From Gemmatimonadota bacterium (GTDB lineage Bacteria; Gemmatimonadota; Gemmatimonadetes; Gemmatimonadales; Gemmatimonadaceae): a stretch of 64,000 nt of DNA. Below, in pieces: positions 9,091 through 20,871 of the stretch. A program made the translations under genes and the position numbers. How positions within the stretch are numbered: the first letter of the stretch is position 1; each line of letters starts with the position of its first letter. A model generated the notes under the pieces. That model saw nothing but the letters and a program-made list of their open reading frames with translations. It did not search any database and was not told the DNA's origin. The DNA lies in NCBI GenBank assembly GCA_028287235.1, contig JAQBQB010000029.1, positions 53,030 through 117,029 on the forward strand. The letters run 5' to 3'.

Positions 9091-11220
9091 ATGGCATCCC
9101 GTGCCCCACTTCCAGTTCCAATTTCCGTCGCCGTCGACGCGCTCGCGCGGCGATACCGGCTCCCCGTTGCCGACCTCTCGCGCGCCACGGCGCAGGCCGT
9201 CGCCCTGGTGCCCGAACGCTGGGCGCGACGATTCCACATCGTGCCGCTTTCTGCGACCGAGCAAGAGCTCTTGATCGCGACGGCTGATCCGCTCGATGTG
9301 GACTGCGAGCGAACGCTCGGCTTCGCGACGGGCCGTCACGTCAAGCTGGCGATCGCCGACAGCGAGGAGATCGCGCGGCGGATCGAAGAAGTCTATCGCG
9401 GCGACACCGGCCCGCGCGAGCACGACGCGCTGCTCGAGGTCCAGCATCTCGACGACGACGAAGAGGGCGCGCCGCCGTCGCCCCTCGAGGAAACCGGCTC
9501 GTCGATCACGATGCTCGTCGACGAGCTGCTCGCGGCGGGGATCGCACTGCGGGCGAGCGACATTCACATCGAGCCGGAGGAGCAGGGGATCGCGGTTCGG
9601 CACCGAATCGATGGCATGCTCGCGTTGGCCCGCACGCTTCCCCGCGCCGTGGGGCCGGCGCTCGTGTCGCGGATCAAGATCATCTCGGGCCTCGACATCG
9701 CCGACCGGCTGCGGCCACAGGACGGGCGCGCACGCGTCGCGATCAACGGCGTCGCTGTCGATCTTCGCGTCTCGACGCTGCCCGCCTCGCATGGAGAGAA
9801 GGTCGTCGTGCGCGTGCTCGATGGGCGTTCGGCCGTGCACACGCTCGACGGAATGGGATTCCACGCCGACGAGCTCGATCGGCTGGGGCGGCTCCTCGGG
9901 TCGCGCGAAGGGCTCATCCTCGTGACCGGGCCGACCGGATCCGGCAAGACGACGACGTTGTATGCCGCGCTGCGGCAGCTCAAAGAGCGCGGCGTCAACA
10001 TCGTGACGGTCGAAGATCCGATCGAATATCGGCTGCCGGGAATCGTTCAGGTGCAGGTGAACGAGAAGGCGGGGCTGACATTCGCAACCGCGCTGCGGTC
10101 GATCATGCGCCAGGATCCCGACGTCGTGCTGATCGGCGAGATCCGAGACCGCGAGACCGCGGAGATCGCGATCCAGGCGTCGCTCACGGGCCATCTCGTG
10201 CTGTCGACGCTGCACACGAACGACGCGCCAAGCGCGGTTACGCGGCTGATCGACATCGGCGTGGCGAGCTACAAGATCGCGACGGCCGTGAAGGGCGTGC
10301 TGGCGCAGCGACTCGTGCGCCGCGCATGCACTGCGTGTGCGGCGTACACGGCGATCCGCGGAGCGGAGCATGGCGAGTGCGCGGAGCGTGTGGACTGCGC
10401 GGAGTGCGGCGGCACGGGGTTTCACGGACGGCTCGCGCTTGTCGAGGTGCTGGTCGGCTCACCGGAGTTCGAGCGTCGCGTCGCGGCAGGCGAGTCGACG
10501 GAGCGGATCGCCGAAGCGGCGCGCGCGAACGGCATGCGATCGCTTTGGAAGTCGGGCATGGCGCACGCCGCGGCGGGCCGCACGTCGGTGGAGGAGGTGC
10601 TCCGCGTCGCGACACCGGACGACGACACGCGTGTGTCGGAGGGTGCGCCCGCCCCGGCTGCCATCACGTCGCTCGACGGCGCCGCGTTTCGTCTGCGCGA
10701 CGATCTCGACGACACCCTGGCGCGCGCGTCGCGGCGGCGCCGTAACTTTCAGGACATGGCTCAGGTTCAGGTAGGCACCGTGGACGTCCTCGTCATTCGC
10801 CCGCTCCCCGACGGGTGGCGTGTTCTCGCGCTCCAACGGGCGATGGAAACACGCTGCCCCGGCTCCTGGGAGACCGTGCACGGCCACATCGACCCGGGCG
10901 AGGAGCCGGAGGACGCCGCGGTCCGGGAGACGCGCGAGGAAGCCGGCCTGACGGTCGAGCGGCTGTACAACGTGCGCGTGCAGCCGTTCTATGTGCACAA
11001 GCAGCACATCGTCCATCTCTCCGTGGTCTTCGCGGCGTTCGTCGGCGAGGCGGGGTCGGTGACGACCGGATCGGAGCATCAACGCGCCGAATGGCTCACC
11101 GTGGACGAAGCGCTCGCCCGGTTCAGCTTTCCGGCGGAGCGGGAGTCGCTACGCGTGGCGGTCGAGCTGCTCCACGCCGGCGACGCCGGAGCGATCGACG
11201 ACGTGATGAGGATTTTCTAA
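9091..11220 (+). CDS. GspE/PilB-type secretion or pilus ATPase fused to a Nudix hydrolase
   Basis: One 709-residue open frame joins two known families. Residues about 10-110 look like the MshEN/N1 domain. The ATPase core has Walker A GPTGSGKT at 280-287, the Asp box VEDPIEY, Walker B VVLIGEIRD and the His box LSTLHTND. A zinc-type four-cysteine region with CxxC at 413-416 and again near 436-439 is typical of GspE. After a linker rich in Arg/Asp, residues about 556-705 are a Nudix domain with the G-x5-E-x7-RE-x2-EE-x-G box at 598-620. An internal ATG at 10756 could start the Nudix part alone, but no properly spaced Shine-Dalgarno is present. A prepilin peptidase is encoded at 43701. Confidence 0.88.
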   Translation: MASRAPLPVPISVAVDALARRYRLPVADLSRATAQAVALVPERWARRFHIVPLSATEQELLIATADPLDVDCERTLGFATGRHVKLAIADSEEIARRIEEVYRGDTGPREHDALLEVQHLDDDEEGAPPSPLEETGSSITMLVDELLAAGIALRASDIHIEPEEQGIAVRHRIDGMLALARTLPRAVGPALVSRIKIISGLDIADRLRPQDGRARVAINGVAVDLRVSTLPASHGEKVVVRVLDGRSAVHTLDGMGFHADELDRLGRLLGSREGLILVTGPTGSGKTTTLYAALRQLKERGVNIVTVEDPIEYRLPGIVQVQVNEKAGLTFATALRSIMRQDPDVVLIGEIRDRETAEIAIQASLTGHLVLSTLHTNDAPSAVTRLIDIGVASYKIATAVKGVLAQRLVRRACTACAAYTAIRGAEHGECAERVDCAECGGTGFHGRLALVEVLVGSPEFERRVAAGESTERIAEAARANGMRSLWKSGMAHAAAGRTSVEEVLRVATPDDDTRVSEGAPAPAAITSLDGAAFRLRDDLDDTLARASRRRRNFQDMAQVQVGTVDVLVIRPLPDGWRVLALQRAMETRCPGSWETVHGHIDPGEEPEDAAVRETREEAGLTVERLYNVRVQPFYVHKQHIVHLSVVFAAFVGEAGSVTTGSEHQRAEWLTVDEALARFSFPAERESLRVAVELLHAGDAGAIDDVMRIF

Positions 11221-11280
11221 TGTCGGACGCAGATCCCGTTGATCGAGAAGACGAATCCTCGGGATGACGGACAAGGCCTG

Positions 11281-12123
11281 CTAATCCGCCTTCCGATCGC
11301 CGCTCGTTCGGAGGACGATATTCGGCGACGCCGGCGCGTTGGGCTTCACGCGCACGCTCTTCGCCGGGATGCCGACATAGACGTGGTACGGGCGCACGTC
11401 CTTCGTCGCCACGGCCATCGCGCCCACCATGCCCTGCTCGTGGACGTGCACGCCGGCGAGCACCGTGGCGTGGTAGGTGATGCGGACGTCGTCGTCGATT
11501 ACCGTGGTGGCGTTCGTGACGTCGCGCTGCTCGACGATGCTGTGGGTGTGGCTGTAGATGTTGGCGTAGTCGCTGACCGAGACGCGATTTCCCAACACGA
11601 TGCCGCCGCGGTCGTCGAGCAGCACGTTGCGGTGGATCACCACGTCGTCGCCGACTTCCATGTTGTAGCCGAACGAAAACTCCACGCCGTGAAAGGCTTT
11701 GAAGTTTTTCCCCACGCGCTTGAAGATGTACCCCGCGAGCAGCCGCCGAAGCTCGATGCCGAGCCAGACGTTCTGGCCGCCCATGGGGCTGCGGTCGAAG
11801 GAGTACCAGAGCCAGAGCAGCGGCTTCACCCGCTGGAAGCGCTCGTCGCTGCACTCCCCGTAGTATTCGGGCTCGAGCGTGATGTTGCGCGGATCCATCG
11901 CCGCGACCGCCAGGCGCGTGGGCTTCGGCAGCGCGGCGTCATCGACGACCTCCTGCCACCGGTCCGCATACTCCGGATAGTAGATCGCCGTCAACACGTC
12001 GCGACAGACGTCCGAGCGATCGGTGGCCGGATCGTCGAGCGCAGTGCGCAATTCACCGAGCCACTCGCTGGCGAGCGCACGTGAGGACGTATCGGCGATC
12101 TTGCGAAGGGGAAGGTAGGGCAT
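11281..12123 (-). CDS. Left-handed beta-helix acyltransferase-like protein
   Basis: The 280-residue protein has an alpha-helical N-terminal half and a C-terminal half (about 150-260) of hexapeptide turns, such as VGDDVVIHRNVLLDDRG, VSDYANIYSHTHS and IDDDVRITYHATVLAGVHV. It ends the repeat with HVYVGIPAKSVRVKP, the usual exit of the maltose/galactoside acetyltransferase group. The histidine in SHTHS sits where the catalytic His of these transferases is found. It probably acylates a sugar or antibiotic-like substrate in the cytoplasm. The substrate is not evident. It lies downstream of the lipoprotein gene on the same strand. Confidence 0.8.
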   Translation of the reverse strand: MPYLPLRKIADTSSRALASEWLGELRTALDDPATDRSDVCRDVLTAIYYPEYADRWQEVVDDAALPKPTRLAVAAMDPRNITLEPEYYGECSDERFQRVKPLLWLWYSFDRSPMGGQNVWLGIELRRLLAGYIFKRVGKNFKAFHGVEFSFGYNMEVGDDVVIHRNVLLDDRGGIVLGNRVSVSDYANIYSHTHSIVEQRDVTNATTVIDDDVRITYHATVLAGVHVHEQGMVGAMAVATKDVRPYHVYVGIPAKSVRVKPNAPASPNIVLRTSGDRKAD

Positions 12124-12156
12124 GGGAGTGTCCGCTCGTGGTGATGCTTGGTACTG

Positions 12157-12825
12157 CTATGGCCGGCCGCCGGCGCGCGCACGCACCTGCGCGCGTTCCG
12201 CTTCGATCTTGCTGAGGATACTGTCGCTTCGGTCGTTCGACCACTCGGCGTTGCGCTCGGAGCCCATGGCCACGACGACCGGCTGCGAGACGTCGAGCCC
12301 CTCGCCGAACAGCAACAGCGCGCGCTGAATCTCGCGCGGTTGCAGCCGCTGCTCGCCGAAGCCCGACGTCAGCCCGATCACGTCGAACGGGCGGTAGTCG
12401 CGGCCGCCCGACGTGACCGTCATGTCGGTGGGCACGAAGCGCGCATCCGGCGTGAGGCCGGCGAAGGTCACGTACCAGACGCGCGGCTCACGGACGCCGT
12501 GTACCGCCGCGCGCTGCGCGATTTGCTGGCGCTTGCCCTCGAGCGTTGCGCGCAGGGTCCGGTACGAGTCGGGCGCCAGCACGCGAATCACCGATTCGTC
12601 GAGCGGGATCGCCGTCACGCGAATGCCGTTCGGCTGCAGCACGATGGCGATCTCTTCCTGCTTGAGCGAACCGAATCCCGCAGGAATCAGCGTCGACGAC
12701 CCGGAGTCTCGCGTCACGCGGCCGGGTGGAACGGTGGGCTGCACCGCGGAAGGCGAGCTCGATGCGGCCGTGCCCGCGCACGCTGTGACGCCCAGCATGA
12801 GAGCCACCAGGATCGCGCGTGTCAC
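12157..12825 (-). CDS. Hypothetical lipoprotein
   Basis: The 222-residue product starts with a lipoprotein signal ending VTAC followed by a Ser/Pro-rich linker. I recognise no family in the mature part, which contains RVWYVTFAGLTPDARF and ends in a charged helix. The GTG at 12825 forms a GTGA overlap with the engB stop and is preferred; an ATG at 12843 inside engB is the alternative. Its coupling to engB and lon is positional only. It should be anchored in the periplasmic leaflet of a membrane. Confidence 0.7.
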   Translation of the reverse strand: MTRAILVALMLGVTACAGTAASSSPSAVQPTVPPGRVTRDSGSSTLIPAGFGSLKQEEIAIVLQPNGIRVTAIPLDESVIRVLAPDSYRTLRATLEGKRQQIAQRAAVHGVREPRVWYVTFAGLTPDARFVPTDMTVTSGGRDYRPFDVIGLTSGFGEQRLQPREIQRALLLFGEGLDVSQPVVVAMGSERNAEWSNDRSDSILSKIEAERAQVRARAGGRP

Positions 12826-13453
12826 GGCACGGGTTCCTTCCATGACGGCTGCGCGAGCAGACTCTCCACCGCTTCGCCGAGGTCGTCGCGTCCCTCGCCG
12901 CTCACGGCGCTGAACGCGATCACCTGCTCGGCGTCGAGGGCCAGATCTCGGACGATCTCGTGGATGCGCTTGCCGCGTTGCGCGGCGGTGAGCTTGTCGA
13001 TCTTCGTCACCACGACGATGGTGGGTACGCCAATCTCGCCGAGGAAGTCGAGCATCGCGCGGTCGTCGGCCGTGGGATTGTGCCGGATGTCGAGTAGCTG
13101 CACGATACCGCGCAGCTGCACGCTGCGGCGCAGATAGCCTTCGATCAGCGGACGCCACTCGGCGCGCTTCTCCTTGGAGATTCGCGCGTAGCCGTAGCCC
13201 GGCAGGTCGACGAGAATGAACGACTCGTTGACCTTGAAGAAGTTGATCTCGCGGGTCCGGCCCGGCGTGTTGCTGACGCGCGCGAACTTCTTTCGATGGA
13301 TCAGCCGGTTGAGCAGCGACGACTTGCCGACGTTCGACCGCCCGCCGAACGCGATCTCCGGCAGCGTGGGCTCCGGACGCCAGCCGTCGGCCGACGCCTG
13401 CCCGCCGAGGAAATCGAGCGAGCGAATGACGAGGGGTTCTGGATTCGTCGACA

Positions 13454-13454
<1 letters not shown>
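12822..13454 (-). CDS. engB: Ribosome biogenesis GTPase YsxC/EngB
   Basis: The 210-residue protein is a TrmE-Era-EngA-EngB-Septin GTPase that helps assemble the large ribosomal subunit. G1 is GRSNVGKSSLLN, G2 the T of NTPGRTREINF, G3 DLPGYGYA, G4 TKIDK and G5 FSAVSGEG. Its length matches the family. The ATG at 13454 overlaps the lon stop by one base (TGATG). The same gene pair order (lon-engB) is common in bacteria. Confidence 0.95.
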
Positions 13455-15850
<2,396 letters not shown>

Positions 15851-15856
15851 CAAGGA

Positions 15857-15862
15857 AAGATA
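15857..15862 (-). promoter_or_regulatory. lon: -10-like hexamer directly before lon start
   Basis: TATCTT on the minus strand ends six bases before the ATG at 15850, with TCCTTG between and no Shine-Dalgarno sequence. It follows the clpX terminator, so lon appears to have its own promoter. The -35 region is weak. Confidence 0.45.
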
Positions 15863-15909
15863 GCGCGCCGTTCAACAACTGATTGAACCGCGTCCGCTGC
15901 GACCGAACG

Positions 15910-15939
15910 AAAAAAGAGGCTCGCGTCGCCGCGAGCCTC
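15910..15939 (-). terminator. Rho-independent terminator after clpX
   Basis: A perfect 10-bp stem, GAGGCTCGCG (15916-15925) with CGCGAGCCTC (15930-15939) and loop TCGC, is followed on the minus strand by six T (complement of 15910-15915). It lies 20 bases after the clpX stop and separates clpX from lon. Confidence 0.9.
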
Positions 15940-15959
15940 TCCAATTCTCAACCTCAGTC

Positions 15960-17204
<1,245 letters not shown>

Positions 17205-17511
17205 GACAGATCACTCAACGGGTAACGCGGTTGCCCGGGAAGCCGATATCCAGCGGATACGGGCTGGGGCGGGGAAGCGGACGGAGCAGGCACCGGCGGG
17301 GGCTGATTAACAATTAAGGACCTGGCACCGGTCAAGCAAGAGACGATCAATATGCCGGGACGATTACAAGGACCCAGCAAAGCCAGGGTATAGGGTTTCG
17401 GGTCTAGGGTCTAGGGTCGGTACGTCGCGCCTTCGGCGCGACTGAATGAGGAGACTTGTCGGCATCCCCGCACACCTTCTTCCCTAAACCCATACTCGCC
17501 CCTGCCCCCTG
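17205..17511. other. Intergenic gap between clpP and clpX with short-word repeat and hairpin
   Basis: No gene is seen in these 307 bases. Near 17385-17420 the word TAGGGT/CTAGGGT repeats several times, and a partly complementary run (CCCTAAACCCATAC) lies at about 17482-17495. Between them is a hairpin, GTCGCGC (17424-17430) and GCGCGAC (17436-17442) around CTTCG. No U-run follows in either direction, so this may be a transcript-stabilising or processing structure rather than a terminator. Confidence 0.5.
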
Positions 17512-18144
17512 CTACTTGGTCACCGCGGTGAGCGCGCTCGGCTCCACGATCTCGCCGCGCTGCGAAATGACGTTATCCACGAGCCCGTATTCCTTCGCTT
17601 CGTCGGCCGACAGATAGCGGTCGCGGTCGGTGTCGCGCTCGATGCGCTCCACCGGCTGGCCGGTGTGCTTGCTCAGCAGCTCGTTCATCTTGGCGCGAAG
17701 GTAGAGGATCTCCCTCGCCTGAATCTCGATGTCCGACGCCGTGCCGCCGCCGCCCGACTGCGACGGCTGGTGGATCATGATTCGCGAATGCGGAAGCGCC
17801 GAGCGGCGTCCCTTGCGGCCCGCGGCCAGGAGGAACGCGCCCATGCTCGCCGCGAGACCCATGCAGATCGTGTTCACCGGCGACTTCATGTACTGCATGG
17901 TGTCGTAGATCGCGAGGCCGGCCGACACGCTGCCGCCCGGGGAGTTGATGTACAGAAAGATGTCGCGCTCGGGGTTGTCCGCCTCGAGAAAGAGCATCTG
18001 CGCAATGATGATGTTCGCAACGTCATCGTTCACGGGCGTGCCGAGAAAGATGATGCGATCCATCAGCAGGCGGCTGAAGATGTCGTAGCTGCGCTCGCCG
18101 CGCGGCGAGCGTTCGATGATGTACGGCGTGTAGATGGTCGGCAT
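17512..18144 (-). CDS. clpP: ATP-dependent Clp protease proteolytic subunit
   Basis: The 210-residue serine peptidase has the catalytic triad Ser100 (GLAASMGAF), His125 (MIHQPS) and Asp175 ([10 protein letters not shown]), plus the YINSPGGSV oxyanion strand. The short N-terminal propeptide region ([19 protein letters not shown]) is normal. Fourteen subunits form the chamber served by ClpX. It sits 66 bases after tig and before clpX, the usual order. Confidence 0.97.
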   Translation of the reverse strand: MPTIYTPYIIERSPRGERSYDIFSRLLMDRIIFLGTPVNDDVANIIIAQMLFLEADNPERDIFLYINSPGGSVSAGLAIYDTMQYMKSPVNTICMGLAASMGAFLLAAGRKGRRSALPHSRIMIHQPSQSGGGGTASDIEIQAREILYLRAKMNELLSKHTGQPVERIERDTDRDRYLSADEAKEYGLVDNVISQRGEIVEPSALTAVTK

Positions 18145-18210
18145 GATGTCTCTGGGAGTATCGGTCGCTGGTGACGAAAAACGACAGGTAGGGCAGGTTC
18201 GTGTTGAGGG

Positions 18211-19452
18211 TCAGCTTCCGATCTCGTTCCGCTCCATCAGCCACGAGAAGACCTTCTCCTCGGTGATGCTCTGCTCGATCTCCCGCAGTCGCCCGGCCTT
18301 CTGCAGCGACGAGTAGACCTGGCCCGGGTCGGCGCCGCGCTTGCTCGCGACGTCGGCCACCCGTTGGTCGATGTCGGCTTCGGTCGACTTGAGGCCCTCG
18401 CGGTCGGCGATCGTCTCGATGATCAGGTCACGGCGCACCTGCCCCTCGGCGATCGGACGGAACTCCGCGCGGAAACGCTCGCGCTCTTCTTCGGGGATCT
18501 GGTACTGCTGCATGTATCCGTCGATGAGCTGATTCACCCAACTTGCCGGAATGTCGAACGGATTCGACTCGGCGATCTGATCGAGCAATTGCTTGCGCAC
18601 GCCGGCATCCGCCTCGCGCGTCGAGTGCTCCTCGAGATCCTTCCGCACCGTGGCCATCAGCCCGTCGAGCGACTCGAAGTCGCCCACTTCGCGCGCGAAC
18701 GCGTCGTCGAGGGCAGGAAGCGACTTGCGCTTCACGTCGAGCAGATGCACGCGCACCGGCTTCGTCTTGCCGCGCTGCGCCTCGTCGGGGAAGTCTTCGG
18801 GCCAGCGCACGGAGCGCTCGGCTTTCTCGCCCGGCTTGAGCTCCATGATCAGCTCTTCGACGCCGGCGATCGCCTGCGCCTGGCCGAGCACCAACGGATA
18901 CTCGCGTGCCTCGGGGAACTCCCCCGATTCATCGGCGGTGGTCAGCTCGACGCGCACCATGTCGCCCGGCGCGGGCTGGTCTTCGACCGGCGCCCACGAG
19001 GCTTTCTGATCGCGGATCTGCTCGATCTGCTCGCGTACGCTGTCGTCGGTCACCGGCGCGTGATTGCGCGCGACGCGGAAGCCCTGCGTCTTGCCAAGCT
19101 CGATGGTCGGCCGGATCTCCACGTGCAGCTCGAAGCTGAGCGGCTGGCCCTCCTCGAACTTGAGGTCGTGGACGTGCGGCTGCGACGCGACGTCGAGATG
19201 CTCGCGGTCGATCACTTCCTTGAACGCTTCCTGCACGAGCGACTCGACGACCTGCTGCCGAATCGCATCCTTGAAGCGCTTCTTCACCATGGCCGCGGGC
19301 GCCTTGCCGGGACGGAAGCCGGGCAGGCGGACGCTGGTCGCATATCGCTTCGCCGCCTGTTCTTCGGCTTCGCGGACGGTTTCGACGGGGACTCGGACTT
19401 CGATCAACCGCTCGAGCCCGTCGGTCTTCTTCGGGGTTATCTCGATGTTCAT
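18211..19452 (-). CDS. tig: Trigger factor
   Basis: The 413-residue ribosome-bound chaperone has the GFRPGKAP signature that docks on ribosomal protein L23, a middle FKBP-like domain (about 150-240) and a long helical C-terminal domain. It holds nascent chains as they leave the ribosome. The ATG at 19452 (MNIEITPKK) fits the family; the open frame continues to 19560 but has no family features. It is the first gene of the tig-clpP-clpX set and diverges from a barrel-protein gene. Confidence 0.95.
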   Translation of the reverse strand: MNIEITPKKTDGLERLIEVRVPVETVREAEEQAAKRYATSVRLPGFRPGKAPAAMVKKRFKDAIRQQVVESLVQEAFKEVIDREHLDVASQPHVHDLKFEEGQPLSFELHVEIRPTIELGKTQGFRVARNHAPVTDDSVREQIEQIRDQKASWAPVEDQPAPGDMVRVELTTADESGEFPEAREYPLVLGQAQAIAGVEELIMELKPGEKAERSVRWPEDFPDEAQRGKTKPVRVHLLDVKRKSLPALDDAFAREVGDFESLDGLMATVRKDLEEHSTREADAGVRKQLLDQIAESNPFDIPASWVNQLIDGYMQQYQIPEEERERFRAEFRPIAEGQVRRDLIIETIADREGLKSTEADIDQRVADVASKRGADPGQVYSSLQKAGRLREIEQSITEEKVFSWLMERNEIGS

Positions 19453-19459
19453 GGAGCGA

Positions 19460-19465
19460 AAGGTA
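19460..19465 (-). promoter_or_regulatory. tig: -10-like hexamer before tig
   Basis: TACCTT on the minus strand ends seven bases before the ATG at 19452, and the gap TCGCTCC lacks a Shine-Dalgarno sequence. It fits the TAnnnT pattern seen before other genes here. Confidence 0.35.
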
Positions 19466-19626
19466 GTGGGGCGGAGCGGGGGATGGTACAGCAACCGCCA
19501 GGGACGAAAAGTAAGGACTGGAGTCCGCCGGCCCGCCGGGGCCCATGCACCAATTATCATGCACGGAACGCCCGCTTTTGCCGCGGGGTACAGACGGGGC
19601 TGCTTTCACCGAACGGAGAACTTTCT

Positions 19627-20187
19627 ATGCGCATGCGTGGTTTCATTGCGGGGCTCGTGATCGCCGTCGTCGCTCGGTCCGCGAGTGCTCAGGCGGCGCC
19701 GACGGGAACGTTGATCCCGATCGCCAACCGGAGCTACATCGGCTTCAATCCGCTCGGTATTCCGTTCGACATCTTCACCGTCGAGGCGGAGTCCGGTGTC
19801 GCGCAGGGCATCACGCTGGGCGGCGTCGGCTCGTACATCGACGTCAACAACGATCGGTATACGAGCTTTGATTTCAAGTTTCGGTATTATCCCGGCGAAG
19901 TCGTGCTGCGCGGATTCTCGCTCGGCGCGAGCGTGGGGTATCTCGGCTTCAGCACGTCGGATTTCCCGCGGACGCAGACGAATCAAGCCGTCGGCCGGGA
20001 GTCGCTCAGCGCGCCCACGATCGGCGTGATCGCCGACTACAACTGGCTGCTCGGCTCGCAGCGGCGCTTTCTCGTCGGCACCGGCGTGGGGGCGAAGCGC
20101 GTGCTCGCGAGCGCCGAGGAGCGGCAGCGCGTGAATCTCGATCGCGCGTACTTGACGGCTCGGTTCACGGTTGGTTTGGCGTTTTGA
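19627..20187 (+). CDS. Small predicted outer-membrane barrel protein
   Basis: The 186-residue product has a signal peptide (MRMRGFIAGLVIAVVARSAS, cleavage near AQA) and about eight amphipathic strands with Gly and aromatic residues. It ends TARFTVGLAF with a C-terminal Phe, as in eight-stranded barrels of the OmpA/OmpW size class. GGAG stands eight to nine bases before the ATG at 19627. No OmpA peptidoglycan domain is present. Its role is unknown. Confidence 0.7.
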   Translation: MRMRGFIAGLVIAVVARSASAQAAPTGTLIPIANRSYIGFNPLGIPFDIFTVEAESGVAQGITLGGVGSYIDVNNDRYTSFDFKFRYYPGEVVLRGFSLGASVGYLGFSTSDFPRTQTNQAVGRESLSAPTIGVIADYNWLLGSQRRFLVGTGVGAKRVLASAEERQRVNLDRAYLTARFTVGLAF

Positions 20188-20238
20188 TGCTCGCCGCTTC
20201 GCGCGTTACCTTGTAAGTGCTGTGTACATGCTCGAGAC

Positions 20239-20320
20239 GCGAGAGTGGCGGAATTGGCAGACGCACCAGACTTAGGATCTGGCGCCGCAAGGCTTGGGGG
20301 TTCGAGTCCCCCCTTTCGCA
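20239..20320 (+). tRNA. tRNA-Leu (anticodon TAG)
   Basis: An 82-base class II tRNA folds with acceptor GCGAGAG/CTTTCGC (one G-T pair) and discriminator A. The anticodon arm is CCAGA-CTTAGGA-TCTGG, giving anticodon TAG, and the T arm is GGGGG-TTCGAGT-CCCCC. The variable arm is long, as in leucine tRNAs. CCA is not encoded. Confidence 0.96.
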
Positions 20321-20360
20321 TTTCCCGGCTCGCTCATCCCTCATTCGCGAGGTGACGACC

Positions 20361-20798
20361 ATGCGTCGTCTTCCGCTCATTTTGCTCGCCGTCGCCGCAC
20401 TCGGTTGCGGCGGCAGCACCACCCCGCCTGAAGCCCTTCTCACGCTGCCCGCCACGGACGCGAACGTCGTGGGGACGTTCCATCTGGTGACCGCGAACGG
20501 CGCCAGTCTCCCGATCGTCGCGGTGAACAGCGCGACCCAGCAGGCGAATCTCACCGCCGACACGCTGGTGATCGTCGCCGACAACACCTGGGTGGAGACG
20601 TCCATCTTCAACATCACGTCGCTCATCGACGGCACCCAAGGTACGGCGCGAAGCGTGTCGTCGGGGACGTACCTGATCGCCAACAGTCAGATCAATTTCA
20701 CGACGACGGCCGGCGGGACCAACGCTTTCGCCGGATCGGTGACGGGGAACACCCTGTCGCTGGTGTTCAACAACAAGCCGTTCGTCTATTCGCGGTGA
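20361..20798 (+). CDS. Hypothetical lipoprotein
   Basis: The 145-residue protein begins MRRLPLILLAVAALGCGG, a lipoprotein-type signal with the likely lipidated Cys at 16. The mature part is rich in Thr, Asn and Val and looks all-beta (repeated strands such as VGTFHLV, TADTLVIVADNTWVE, GNTLSLVFNN), similar in style to small lipocalin-like domains. I do not recognise the family. GAGG precedes the ATG at 20361. It ends at a strong bidirectional terminator. Confidence 0.75.
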   Translation: MRRLPLILLAVAALGCGGSTTPPEALLTLPATDANVVGTFHLVTANGASLPIVAVNSATQQANLTADTLVIVADNTWVETSIFNITSLIDGTQGTARSVSSGTYLIANSQINFTTTAGGTNAFAGSVTGNTLSLVFNNKPFVYSR

Positions 20799-20814
20799 TG
20801 ACAGCGCAGTGCCA

Positions 20815-20852
20815 ACAAAAAACGGGAGGGCGCGAAAGCGCCCTCCCGTTTT
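20815..20852. terminator. Bidirectional intrinsic terminator
   Basis: A perfect 13-bp stem, AACGGGAGGGCGC (20821-20833) with its complement (20838-20850) and a GAAA loop, is flanked by an A-run on the left and TTTT on the right. It lies between a rightward lipoprotein gene and the leftward htrA-like gene and can serve both. Confidence 0.92.
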
Positions 20853-20871
20853 GCCAATCAGAGTTTACTGC

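Noticed and set aside
11220..11267. A 15-residue frame coupled (TAATG) to the GspE-Nudix stop
   Set aside because: It is too short to support, has no recognisable sequence, and could arise by chance.
17385..17420. TAGGGT repeats resembling telomere DNA
   Set aside because: There are only a few units in a circular-type chromosome context, and they pair with a nearby complement, so a local word repeat explains them.
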